The notes beneath the pieces are model-generated. The model had not been told where the DNA came from and did no database searches. It saw only the letters and a program-made list of their open reading frames with translations. Below are positions 45,546-54,235 of a DNA stretch of 64,000 bases, piece by piece; positions within the stretch are counted from its first letter, which is position 1; the number at the start of each line of letters is the position of its first letter. The position numbers were made by a program, and so were the translations under genes. The stretch is from Lachnospiraceae bacterium (lineage in GTDB: Bacteria; Bacillota; Clostridia; Lachnospirales; Lachnospiraceae), in contig SVFI01000005.1 of NCBI GenBank assembly GCA_015056905.1, positions 62,001-126,000 of the forward strand, read 5' to 3'.

Positions 45546-45554
45546 TGCTATAAT
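45546..45554 (+). promoter_or_regulatory. Extended -10 promoter of the YwaF-like gene
   Basis: TGCTATAAT (TATAAT at 45549-45554), 42 bases before the ATG; no clear -35 box. Confidence 0.6.
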
Positions 45555-45595
45555 GACAAAGAGCAAATGCGGTTTGATGAAAGGCGGTAATATAC

Positions 45596-46366
45596 ATGTA
45601 CGCAATGTTAAGTGAATTTTTTTCAGACAAAAAAGAAGGTCCGGTTTTTTCATGCTTCGGAGGTTGGCATTTATGTTATATGCTTGTGCTGCTCTTCCTC
45701 ATCTTCGCTGTGATTTTTATTTTGAGAAATAAAGATGAAATCTTAAGACAAAAGGCAATTGCCTTTTTTATAAACTGTGCTTTCAGTCTGTACATAGCCG
45801 ACTTTTTCTTAATGCCGTTTGCCTATGGAAAAATCGATGTCGAAAAACTTCCGTTTCATATTTGTACCGCAATGTGCGTGATGTGTTTTTGGAGCCGGCA
45901 CAATACCTTTTTAGGAAAATTCAAGCAACAGTTCGCCCTGTTAGGTTTCATCTCCAACCTCATTTATTTTGTATACCCGGCGGGACTGATGTGGTATCAG
46001 GTACATCCGTTTTCTTATCGTGTTCTCCAAACACTGCTATTCCATGGATTAATGGCAATATACGGTTTACTTGTACTGATATTTGATGATATAAAATTTA
46101 ATCGAAACACATGTCGTAAAGATTTCGCTGTCATTGCAGCAATGACCTTGTGGGCACTCTTAGGTAACGCTTTGTACACCGGTCAGGCATGGGGACAGTC
46201 CTATGACTTTAACTGGTTTTTTGTGTCACAGGACCCGTTTTATATCCTTCCCGAGCACATTGCACCGTTTATTATGCCGCCACTGAACATTACTCTGTTT
46301 TTCGCAGTAGATATGCTTGTATATTTCATTCGATTCAAGCTTATAAACATTCCAAAAAAGAGTTGA
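45596..46366 (+). CDS. YwaF-like (TIGR02206) integral membrane protein
   Basis: 256 residues with about six membrane segments. The conserved features of the TIGR02206/YwaF family are visible: GGWHLCYML near the N-terminus, LPFHICTAMCVMCF in the centre (the LPLHLC-like motif), and a late NWFFVSQDP. Function is unknown for the family. AGGCGG precedes the ATG. The gene is flanked by the two phased repeat arrays and has a strong terminator. Confidence 0.87.
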   Translation: MYAMLSEFFSDKKEGPVFSCFGGWHLCYMLVLLFLIFAVIFILRNKDEILRQKAIAFFINCAFSLYIADFFLMPFAYGKIDVEKLPFHICTAMCVMCFWSRHNTFLGKFKQQFALLGFISNLIYFVYPAGLMWYQVHPFSYRVLQTLLFHGLMAIYGLLVLIFDDIKFNRNTCRKDFAVIAAMTLWALLGNALYTGQAWGQSYDFNWFFVSQDPFYILPEHIAPFIMPPLNITLFFAVDMLVYFIRFKLINIPKKS

Positions 46367-46384
46367 AAATACATTCAAAGACGC

Positions 46385-46420
46385 AAAAACACAAGGACTT
46401 TTTTGCTCCTTGTGTTTTTT
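46385..46420. terminator. Terminator after the YwaF-like gene
   Basis: A 13-bp perfect stem, AAAAACACAAGGA (46385-46397) with TCCTTGTGTTTTT (46407-46419), T-run following. Confidence 0.92.
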
Positions 46421-46459
46421 ATAACATGTTACGAAGTTAGCCATCCAAAACTCCCCCCT

Positions 46460-46707
46460 CCCCGACCTAGATACTTTTTTACTAACATTGTCGGGTAGTC
46501 ATTCTCTCACAATCCCGACCAAAACATGAAATCCAGCATTTCGTCGGGGTCTAAATTGCTATAATCCCCGACTATTATTTTATTTTCTTCTAAAGGTCGG
46601 GAAATCAATCCCTCCTCATCCCGACTCATTCATAGTTTTTGCAATTAAGTCGGGCATTTCCGCTAAAATCACCCCTACCAATATCTCAAATCTGCCAAAC
46701 AGTCGGG
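46460..46707. repeat. Phased array of five CCCGAC-N23-GTCGGG units, period 53 bp
   Basis: CCCGAC begins at 46461, 46514, 46567 and 46620 (46673 has CCCTAC); GTCGGG begins at 46490, 46543, 46596, 46649 and 46702. Each pair encloses exactly 23 bases and units are separated by exactly 18. Nine of ten hexamers are perfect, while the enclosed and separating sequences share no similarity and contain only about 6% G against about 23% C on the plus strand. It lies between two convergent genes after a terminator. No known repeat class is recognised. Confidence 0.9.
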
Positions 46708-46758
46708 GCCAACGCCCCAAAAAGCCATTGCGTAGTCCTCAAAACCAACCGACCGAAA

Positions 46759-47877
46759 TTAACCCCGGCACAAAATCACCCTCATCAGATTCTCAAGCGC
46801 AAACTCGCTGCGTTGCATCAGCAGTTCTTCCATACGGAGCAGGTTTGGGTCAGAATGTTCCACTTCCTTGGCATAGCGGTAGGCAGCTTCTATCATCGCC
46901 GCTTTATCGATACCTTGTCTGCATCTTACATCTCCGAGATAGAGGCGGCGTATCAGAAATGTCGATACTACAGCAAACTTCACTTTTCCATAAGCCTGTT
47001 CATCATACACCGCGCCGCAGAAATAGGTATAAATAAAGTACACCATAAGTTGTTCAAGACAAATTGCCTCCGCGTCTGAAATGCTGCCAAACAGTTCAAT
47101 GTATCCCAGTCTCTCCCTGCGATACGCAGGAAAATCACTTTTCAGCACTTCCAGCTCATCAAAAAGTGCATACAGCGCACACCAAAGTTCATCTGACTCT
47201 TCACGCGAAGCGCCAATATACGGCTTACATCTCTTTTCAAAACGCGCAACTGCTCCTTCCGCACCATAGCGTCCCAAAAGTGTATCCACCTCAAAGAGTT
47301 GCCCTCTGCTAACTCTAAGTTGTAAATCATGCCCGAGAGCAATCACCATCGCCATCCTCGTCCGGATGTCCTCCGTCCGATCCTGCAATATGGAAATCAT
47401 CACATCCCGCGCATCGCAAAGCTTCGTAAAAAGCATATAATCAAACTCTTCATACTCTTCCGGTGCAATCTTCCGCTCCTTGGTCAAAAACCGCACCGGT
47501 TCCCGGCGATTCATGAGCATTTGGGCTACCACCGGGCAGGAAAGAGAAAGCGAAATCTCCCGCAAATCCTCATATTCTTCCACATGGCGCGGATACTTCC
47601 GACAAGTATCGCAAAGCATAGCAGGTCCTGCATTTTTATATATGTCACAAAGATTTTCGTCATTCAAAAAGGCACAGCGTTTGTTCTTCTGGCGAAAGAC
47701 TCCTTCTCTCCAATCAACAGAAGACTTCAGCCGTTTGCCGAAGTCTCCCGGATATTTCTTATATTTTTTCTGACTTTTTTCATCAATGACTATCTGCCAG
47801 CCGGCACAGCACGTATCCGGGCAATCGCCGGCAATGCAGGAAAACTCATAATAATAATCCGGTATCGTATATAACAT
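46759..47877 (-). CDS. FliB-like flagellin lysine-N-methylase family protein
   Basis: 372 residues. The cysteine-rich N-terminus (FSCIAGDCPDTCCAGW, then CAFLND-LCDIY and CDTCRKYPR) is the CxxCxxCC zinc/iron-sulfur-like cluster of FliB-related proteins; the rest is helical. FliB methylates lysines in flagellin in Salmonella, but clostridial members usually occur without that context, and the reaction here is not established. AGAGG precedes the ATG. The phased array lies right after its stop codon. Confidence 0.85.
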   Translation of the reverse strand: MLYTIPDYYYEFSCIAGDCPDTCCAGWQIVIDEKSQKKYKKYPGDFGKRLKSSVDWREGVFRQKNKRCAFLNDENLCDIYKNAGPAMLCDTCRKYPRHVEEYEDLREISLSLSCPVVAQMLMNRREPVRFLTKERKIAPEEYEEFDYMLFTKLCDARDVMISILQDRTEDIRTRMAMVIALGHDLQLRVSRGQLFEVDTLLGRYGAEGAVARFEKRCKPYIGASREESDELWCALYALFDELEVLKSDFPAYRRERLGYIELFGSISDAEAICLEQLMVYFIYTYFCGAVYDEQAYGKVKFAVVSTFLIRRLYLGDVRCRQGIDKAAMIEAAYRYAKEVEHSDPNLLRMEELLMQRSEFALENLMRVILCRG

Positions 47878-47913
47878 TCAAAAACCTCTTTCATTCTCTG
47901 AAGTTGCACATCA

Positions 47914-49635
47914 TCAACTGCGATACAGCTGCGCATAAAAACCGTTCTGCTTAAGGAGTTGTTCGTGGTTACCCTGCTCAATAATATTTCCGTCTTTCAT
48001 AACAAGGATAATATCCGCATTTTTGATGGTCGATAAGCGATGGGCAACTATGAAACTTGTTCTTCCTTTCATCAGCTGCGAAAATGCACTCTGAATCTTC
48101 ATTTCCGTGCGCGTATCGATGGACGAGGTCGCTTCATCGAGAATAAGCATCGGCGGAAGCGAGAGCATAATTCTCGAAATACAGAGAAGCTGCTTCTGCC
48201 CCTGTGAGAGCATTCCTCCGTCTTCTCCTATCACTGTATCATACCCGTTTGGCAGACGTCGTATAAAAGAATGCGCATGCGCAGCTTTTGCCGCCGCAAT
48301 CATCTCCTCATCCGTTGCCTGCGGCTTACCCATCTTGATATTGTCGCGAATCGTGCCCGATTTCAGCCACGTCTCCTGCAAAACCATACCATAGTTGCTT
48401 CGCAGACTCTGCCTCTTTATATCCTGAATCTCATTTCCGTCCACTTTAATTTCACCGCTCCTTACGTCATAAAAACGCATAAGCAGGTTGATTACGGTTG
48501 TCTTACCACAACCGGTCGGACCGACAATTGCCACATTCTGTCCCGGCTTTACATGCACGTTAAAATTCTCAATGAGCTTCTGCTCCGGTGTGTAGGAGAA
48601 GCATACATTCTCACATCGTATCTCACCTCGCACATCATTCAGAAGCACCGAATCTTCCGCATCCGGAACCTGTGGTTTTTCCTCTATCAATTCAAAAATT
48701 CTGCCGGCACATGCAATCGCATTCTGAAGTTCCGTGATAACTCCCGACACCTCGTTAAACGGCTTTGTATACTGATTGGCATAGTTTAAAAAGCACGACA
48801 AAATACCGACGGTCATATTGCCGGAAAGCACCGTAAAAGCTCCTACCAATGCCACACAAGCATATACGATACTGTTGACAAACCTCGTGCACGGATTCGT
48901 CAGCGAGGAATAAAAAATTGCCTTGAGTGAGCACTTCTGTAAACGTTCGTTTATTTCAACAAATGTCTCCATCGACTCGTCCGCGCGACCGAACGCCTTT
49001 ACCACTTTGGCATTTCCGAGCATTTCTTCCACAAATGCCGTCTGTTCACCTCTCGTCTCAGACTGCACTTTAAACATATCATAAGTATGCTTTGCAATAA
49101 AGTTAGCAACAAACAACGAAAGTGGTGTAATCACGACAACCACAAGCGTAATCATCGGATGGAGTGAGAGCATAATCGCAAGCGTTCCGAGAATTGTCAC
49201 AATACCTGTAAAAAGCTGCGTAAAGCCCATCAAAAGTCCGTCTGCGAACGTGTCCACATCCGTGATAATACGGCTCACAATCTCACCATATGAATGTGCA
49301 TCCACATATTTGAGCGGAAGAATCTGCAACTTATCAAACGCCTCTTTTCGGATATCCCGCACGACATGATATGTCACATGATTATTAATCACATTCATCA
49401 GCCACTGCAGAAACGCTGTTATCGCAACAACAATCACAACCCGGAAGAGATAATCGCGAATCAGCCCGAAATTAACTGCGCCTTCCACAATCGCGTCAAT
49501 CGCATTACCGATTAAAATCGGAACATAGAGCGTCAATCCGACAATCATTGCCGCAAAGACAACAGAAAACACTATGAGCGCGCTGTATTTTTTCAGATAA
49601 GAGAGAACCTTCTTTAACACCTTGCCTTGTTTCAT
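47914..49635 (-). CDS. ABC exporter subunit with intact ATPase site residues
   Basis: 573 residues: six membrane segments (about 18-300) and an ATPase domain. Walker A GPTGCGKTT, signature LSQGQKQ, Walker B LILDEATSSID with the catalytic Glu, and H-loop VAHRLST are present. It pairs with the preceding gene, whose stop overlaps this ATG (ATGA, 49632-49635), to form a heterodimeric exporter. Substrates of such pairs are drugs, lipids or peptides; none is indicated here. Confidence 0.94.
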   Translation of the reverse strand: MKQGKVLKKVLSYLKKYSALIVFSVVFAAMIVGLTLYVPILIGNAIDAIVEGAVNFGLIRDYLFRVVIVVAITAFLQWLMNVINNHVTYHVVRDIRKEAFDKLQILPLKYVDAHSYGEIVSRIITDVDTFADGLLMGFTQLFTGIVTILGTLAIMLSLHPMITLVVVVITPLSLFVANFIAKHTYDMFKVQSETRGEQTAFVEEMLGNAKVVKAFGRADESMETFVEINERLQKCSLKAIFYSSLTNPCTRFVNSIVYACVALVGAFTVLSGNMTVGILSCFLNYANQYTKPFNEVSGVITELQNAIACAGRIFELIEEKPQVPDAEDSVLLNDVRGEIRCENVCFSYTPEQKLIENFNVHVKPGQNVAIVGPTGCGKTTVINLLMRFYDVRSGEIKVDGNEIQDIKRQSLRSNYGMVLQETWLKSGTIRDNIKMGKPQATDEEMIAAAKAAHAHSFIRRLPNGYDTVIGEDGGMLSQGQKQLLCISRIMLSLPPMLILDEATSSIDTRTEMKIQSAFSQLMKGRTSFIVAHRLSTIKNADIILVMKDGNIIEQGNHEQLLKQNGFYAQLYRS

Positions 49636-51365
49636 GATGCAGACACCTCCTTCTTAAACTGCGACTCATAAATCTCTTTATAAACCACACAGGTAGAAAG
49701 GAGTTCTTCGTGCGTTCCGATACCTTCTACTTTGCCGTCGTCCAAAACAATAATCCGGTCCGCATCCATAATCGCATTTGTTCTCTGCGACACAATAAAC
49801 ACCGTCGGCTGATAAGAAAGCGAGCGAATCGCCGCACGCAGCCGTGCATCCGTCGCCATATCGAGCGCCGATGCACTGTCATCTAAAATCAATATCGGAG
49901 CCTGCTTCACAAACGCTCTTGCTATCGTCAGGCGCTGTCTTTGACCTCCGGATAAGTTTTTACCGCCCTGCGCCACCTCACCGGATAACCCGCCTTTGGC
50001 TTTCACGACATCCTCCGCCTGTGCCGCCGCAATTGCCTGTTCCATTTCCTCCGCGGTAGCGTCCTCTTTTCCCCAACGAAGATTGCTCTCTATCGTCCCT
50101 TTAAAAAGGACCGCTTTCTGAGGAACAACCGCAATTTTTTTCTCCAGCTCTTCCTCCGCATACTCGCGCACATTTTTTCCGTCCACAAGAACTTCCCCTC
50201 GCGTAGCATCATAAAATCTCGGAATGAGATTGACCAGCGAACTTTTACCGGAACCGGTTCCACCGATGATACCGATGGTCTGCCCTCTCTTCACCGTAAA
50301 ATCAATGTCCGAAAGAGCTTCTTCACCTCCGCCTGCATAAGACAGACAGACATCCTTAAATACAACAATATCCTCCGCAAGAGAATCTTCTCCTTCCGCA
50401 TTCCGTTTCCATTCCATGCTCGTCTCAATCTCAAACACATCTGCAATTCGGTTAGCACTTGCTAACGCCTTATTCAATGTGATAATCAGGTTCGCAAGCT
50501 TAATCAGCTCCACAAGAATCTGTGACATATAGTTGTAAAGAGCGACCACCTGTCCCTGTGTCAAAATTCCCCGATCCACCTGCACGGCACCGGTCCAAAT
50601 CAGATATACAATCGCCAGATTAATGATGATATATGTCAGAGGATTCATAAGAGCGGAAACACTGCCCGCCTTCTTCTGTCCTGCAGTCAGTTTCATATTT
50701 TTCTCGGCAAAGCGTTGCACTTCCTCTTCTTCTTTACAAAAAGCGCGGATTACACGGATTCCGACCAGATTTTCTCTGGCCGTAAGGAGCACATCATCAA
50801 GTTGCCCCTGCACCTGCTTCATCAGCGGAATACTGATTTTGGTAATACCGCACACAACAACCAAAAGAAGTACAATCGCAACAGCGAAGCTGATTGCAGA
50901 CTTTGCATCAATGGTGTACGCCATAATCATCGCGCCGAATACAACGAACGGCGAACGAAGAAACAGACGCAAAAACATATTGACGCCCGTCTGTGTCTGG
51001 TTGACATCGCTGGTCATGCGTGTAATCATCGTCGACGTCCCGATGGTATCAATTTCAGAATACGACATGCTCTGCAAATGTCCGAATAGTGCATTTCTGA
51101 GTTTGGTTGCATAGCCGACCGCTGCTTTTGCGGAAAAAAACTGCGCTGTCACCGAACTGACAAGTCCCACAAACGCGAGCGCAAACAAAATCAGACACGC
51201 CTTTGTGATATATCCCTTTCCTGCACTCTCACCGATTCCCGTATCAATAATCGCTGCAATCACAAGCGGCACCAAAAGTTCAAACGATGCTTCAAGCATT
51301 TTAAACAACGGTGCGAGCACACATTCTTTTTTGTAATCCTGCAAATAAATAAGCAGACGTTTCAT
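49632..51365 (-). CDS. ABC exporter subunit with degenerate ATPase site
   Basis: 577 residues: six membrane segments and an ATPase domain with Walker A GGTGSGKSS and canonical signature LSGGQRQR, but Walker B is LILDDSASALD (Asp in place of the catalytic Glu) and the H-loop is VSQRTNA (Gln in place of His). This is the pattern of heterodimeric exporters such as TM287/288 and BmrCD, where one composite site does not turn over. An extended -10 promoter (TGCTATAAT, 51406-51411) precedes it, divergent from the HAD gene. Confidence 0.94.
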   Translation of the reverse strand: MKRLLIYLQDYKKECVLAPLFKMLEASFELLVPLVIAAIIDTGIGESAGKGYITKACLILFALAFVGLVSSVTAQFFSAKAAVGYATKLRNALFGHLQSMSYSEIDTIGTSTMITRMTSDVNQTQTGVNMFLRLFLRSPFVVFGAMIMAYTIDAKSAISFAVAIVLLLVVVCGITKISIPLMKQVQGQLDDVLLTARENLVGIRVIRAFCKEEEEVQRFAEKNMKLTAGQKKAGSVSALMNPLTYIIINLAIVYLIWTGAVQVDRGILTQGQVVALYNYMSQILVELIKLANLIITLNKALASANRIADVFEIETSMEWKRNAEGEDSLAEDIVVFKDVCLSYAGGGEEALSDIDFTVKRGQTIGIIGGTGSGKSSLVNLIPRFYDATRGEVLVDGKNVREYAEEELEKKIAVVPQKAVLFKGTIESNLRWGKEDATAEEMEQAIAAAQAEDVVKAKGGLSGEVAQGGKNLSGGQRQRLTIARAFVKQAPILILDDSASALDMATDARLRAAIRSLSYQPTVFIVSQRTNAIMDADRIIVLDDGKVEGIGTHEELLSTCVVYKEIYESQFKKEVSAS

Positions 51366-51427
51366 CTTATTTTCCTCATTTCATTTTTACATTTTCCAGT
51401 ACATGATTATAGCACAGTTTCCTATCC

Positions 51428-51456
51428 TTGCCCATTTTTTTATTGTATGTTAGGAT
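51428..51456 (+). promoter_or_regulatory. Promoter of the Cof-like HAD gene
   Basis: TTGCCC (51428-51433), 17-base spacer and TAGGAT (51451-51456). Confidence 0.65.
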
Positions 51457-51482
51457 AGTCAAAAAGATAAAAGGAGTCTGCT

Positions 51483-52298
51483 ATGTCAAAATTACTTTTC
51501 TGTGATATCGACGGAACTTTGGTCCGCACGGACGGAACCATCTCCGAACATGTGCGAAGTCTTTTAATCAAACTCGCCCGCGAAGGACACGGATTTATAC
51601 TCACTTCCGGCCGTCCGCTCTCGAGCATTTTAAAAGTACGTGACTATATTGACATTGCGTTTCCTCATTCTTATATCATAGCAAACAACGGCGGTCTCAT
51701 TTACGACTGCAATGCCTGCAAACCGGTATTTGAAGCCCGCCTTCCGCTGGCACTTATTGACGAGCTGCAGAGCATCGCCGAAGAGATGCAGGTGCACATT
51801 CAAACCTACACCCAGAACTCCATCGTCTGTCGCACGGAAACACAGGAAGTTATGCGTTACGCCGCCCGTATTAAAATGCCTGTCATTTTATCTGACATCC
51901 TGACAGCTCCTCTTACGGTTGCACCTTACAAAATGCTCGCTCTGAGCCTTGCGGGTTCTGATGCCCTTATGCCTCTCAAACGGCGCATTGAGAAAGATTA
52001 TGGCGACCGCATCAATCCGATGTTTTCACAGGACGGATATCTTGAACTTCTTCCGAAAGAATCATCCAAAGGCAATGCCCTTCATTTCCTCTGTAAGCAT
52101 CTGCACATCCCTGTCTCCGACACTTACGCCGTCGGTGACTCTGAAAATGACATTGCCATGCTCCGCGCCGCAGGCATCAGCTATGCGATGCAAAACGGGG
52201 ATGAGACAGTAAAATCCAGCGCAGCATATATTACTGCACTGGATCATAATCACGACGGAATTGCTGAGGTTTTAGAACGTATCCTCGCCGACTCCTGA
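51483..52298 (+). CDS. Cof-type HAD-IIB phosphatase
   Basis: 271 residues. Motif I FCDIDGTLV, motif II ILTSGRPLS, the lysine of motif III in SSKGNAL and motif IV VGDSENDIAML are intact, with a type IIB cap between II and III. Members dephosphorylate sugar phosphates, flavin mononucleotide or similar compounds; specificity cannot be read. AAAGGAG precedes the ATG. It is not adjacent to related genes and has its own promoter. Confidence 0.92.
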   Translation: MSKLLFCDIDGTLVRTDGTISEHVRSLLIKLAREGHGFILTSGRPLSSILKVRDYIDIAFPHSYIIANNGGLIYDCNACKPVFEARLPLALIDELQSIAEEMQVHIQTYTQNSIVCRTETQEVMRYAARIKMPVILSDILTAPLTVAPYKMLALSLAGSDALMPLKRRIEKDYGDRINPMFSQDGYLELLPKESSKGNALHFLCKHLHIPVSDTYAVGDSENDIAMLRAAGISYAMQNGDETVKSSAAYITALDHNHDGIAEVLERILADS

Positions 52299-52302
52299 TA
52301 TA

Positions 52303-53376
52303 TTATTTCTTTTTCAGCTTTTTGACATATTTTCCGGCGGCCTTTCCCGCTTCATAGCCGACCTGATTTAATGCTTTTTGATTCAGGTGGATGGTATCGG
52401 AATAGTATCGCGGGTAGGAATTCCGATACTTCGCCGCTTTTTTGGAAACAAGAATAAAATTCTTGTTGGAAGAACACAGTTTTTCCTGCGCTTTCATAAT
52501 CGTATAGTCTTTTTCCGGTGATGTCATATCATGTCCGATACGGATGACAAATACTCTTTCCACGCCGACTGTTTTCATCTTTTTGTAAATCTTTTTCATG
52601 CGTGAAATGTACGTTTTTTCTGAAACCCACTGCATGGCATCCGATTCACCCTGATACCATACCATATAAATATGGCGCACTTTCACCTTTTGCTTTTTGA
52701 GATATTTCTTGGCAACCTTGACCGACTTCTGTGTCTTGGTAACAAGACCGCGATTGAGCCATGTATTTGTGGACGAACCACCCCATGCACAGGACACACC
52801 TACGACCGGAGTCTTCGTCTGTTTATAATAATTGATGCAAAATGCTGATACCAATGTTCCTTTCGTCGAATAGATTCCTGTCGATTCGAGACCGTTTTTT
52901 CGGTTCGTTCCCTCACCGAATGGTTCTTTCATCAAAATCGTACGATACGAATCGGTCGTAATATCGAATTCATACGCCGTTCCGGCCTTTGGTTTCGGTG
53001 CCTGCGCAGCGTTTCCTCCGGAACCGCACATATTGCTCTGCCCCGCAAAGACAATCAAGTCCACTTCTTGTTTTACTTTTACGGTATAAATCGTCTTTAC
53101 GTTACCTTCGATACGGGTAATTTTGGCCGTGCCTCCCTTTTTGGCAACCAGCTTCCCGATATTCGATACGGCAACTATCTTCGGATTACTGCTTTCATAC
53201 GTCGAATATCCCGGTGCCGTCACACTGATCATTCGCTCATCGCCGGGAATCATTAATATTGTTTCCTTTACCTTCACCACATTGTATGTAATTTCATCTT
53301 CCGCCCTTACATCTACCACAAAAAAACTACATAAAAGAAACAGAAGGAATAACAACTTATTCATCTTTCGCATCAT
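52303..53376 (-). CDS. Secreted acetylesterase-like protein with bacterial Ig-like domain
   Basis: 357 residues. Signal peptide (about 1-24, ending near VRAED), then a Big_2-like Ig domain (about 30-105: GDERMISVTAPGY, AKKGGTAKITR), then a SGNH/SASA hydrolase domain with FAGQSNMCG (serine), WYQGESDA and DTIHLNQ (Asp and His). This is the arrangement of sialate or carbohydrate O-acetylesterases. The start at 53376 has AGGAAG seven bases upstream. The C-terminus is lysine-rich, which may bind cell wall. Confidence 0.85.
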   Translation of the reverse strand: MMRKMNKLLFLLFLLCSFFVVDVRAEDEITYNVVKVKETILMIPGDERMISVTAPGYSTYESSNPKIVAVSNIGKLVAKKGGTAKITRIEGNVKTIYTVKVKQEVDLIVFAGQSNMCGSGGNAAQAPKPKAGTAYEFDITTDSYRTILMKEPFGEGTNRKNGLESTGIYSTKGTLVSAFCINYYKQTKTPVVGVSCAWGGSSTNTWLNRGLVTKTQKSVKVAKKYLKKQKVKVRHIYMVWYQGESDAMQWVSEKTYISRMKKIYKKMKTVGVERVFVIRIGHDMTSPEKDYTIMKAQEKLCSSNKNFILVSKKAAKYRNSYPRYYSDTIHLNQKALNQVGYEAGKAAGKYVKKLKKK

Positions 53377-53439
53377 TGCACATCTTCCTTTCATCTTTTT
53401 CATTATAAAGCATAGTATCAAAAAAAGGAATAAATAATT

Positions 53440-54171
53440 ATGCATAAAATTCTTATCAGCGGCTTTCCCGGCCGATACCAAAACTACGAACACGCCGTCA
53501 TCCAATCCGGTTTTACCTTCTGTTATCCGTTAGCACAAGCAAACTCTCCTGCTCCGTTTAACCTCTCCGAACTTGTCAATCTCCCCTATGATCTCCTGCT
53601 CCTTCCCGGAGGAGGAGATATTTCTCCATTGCTTTATACACATTCGGGCAGTTCTGAAGCTGCATACTCCGAATGCGCTGCTGCCGACTTTGCCTTGGAC
53701 CTGCTACAGTTTCAGCTCCTACAGACTGCCGTTCTAATGAAAAAACCGGTGCTCGGCATATGCAAAGGAATGCAGATTATCAACGTTTTTTTCGGTGGCG
53801 ATTTATACCCGCATCTGCCCACGGCACAAATGCACCGGTATATAGGAAAAGACCAATCTCACTCCATTTGCTTTTGCCCCGATTTCCCTATGTTCAGCCA
53901 TATCTGGGGACAAGGACCGGATATGTGCGAAAAACTTTACTCAATTCTTTCTGATTTCCCGGAAGTTAACAGCGCGCACCATCAGGGCATCCGGCGGCTC
54001 GGAAAACACCTTCTGACGATTCAACACACAGAAGACTTTCTTCCCGAAACAATCGTCCATCGCCATCTCCCTATCCTTGGCGCGCAATGGCATCCCGAAC
54101 GCCTTTCAGGCTTTGTGCCCGAATCCTTCGGAAAGATACTCAGCCTCCTTTTGCAATCAGCGCAGTTGTGA
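53440..54171 (+). CDS. Class I glutamine amidotransferase-like (PuuD/peptidase C26 type)
   Basis: 243 residues. The oxyanion strand LPGGGDISP, the catalytic-cysteine elbow GICKGMQ, SAHHQGIRRLG and the His-Glu of AQWHPE are in the order found in gamma-glutamyl-GABA hydrolases. Its function could be hydrolysis of gamma-glutamylated amines; other relatives act on peptides. AAAGGA stands about 11 bases before the ATG. The 5' end lies divergent to the esterase gene, 63 bases away. Confidence 0.88.
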   Translation: MHKILISGFPGRYQNYEHAVIQSGFTFCYPLAQANSPAPFNLSELVNLPYDLLLLPGGGDISPLLYTHSGSSEAAYSECAAADFALDLLQFQLLQTAVLMKKPVLGICKGMQIINVFFGGDLYPHLPTAQMHRYIGKDQSHSICFCPDFPMFSHIWGQGPDMCEKLYSILSDFPEVNSAHHQGIRRLGKHLLTIQHTEDFLPETIVHRHLPILGAQWHPERLSGFVPESFGKILSLLLQSAQL

Positions 54172-54235
54172 TACACTAACTTATATACATAAAAACAAAA
54201 TCCGAGTCCTGCGAACGGATAAGAAAGGAGATGCC

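Noticed and set aside
46460-46707. CRISPR or TIGR array reading of the CCCGAC/GTCGGG region
   Set aside because: Only six bases per repeat are conserved, the repeats alternate in orientation, spacing alternates 23/18, and no cas or tas gene is in the window.
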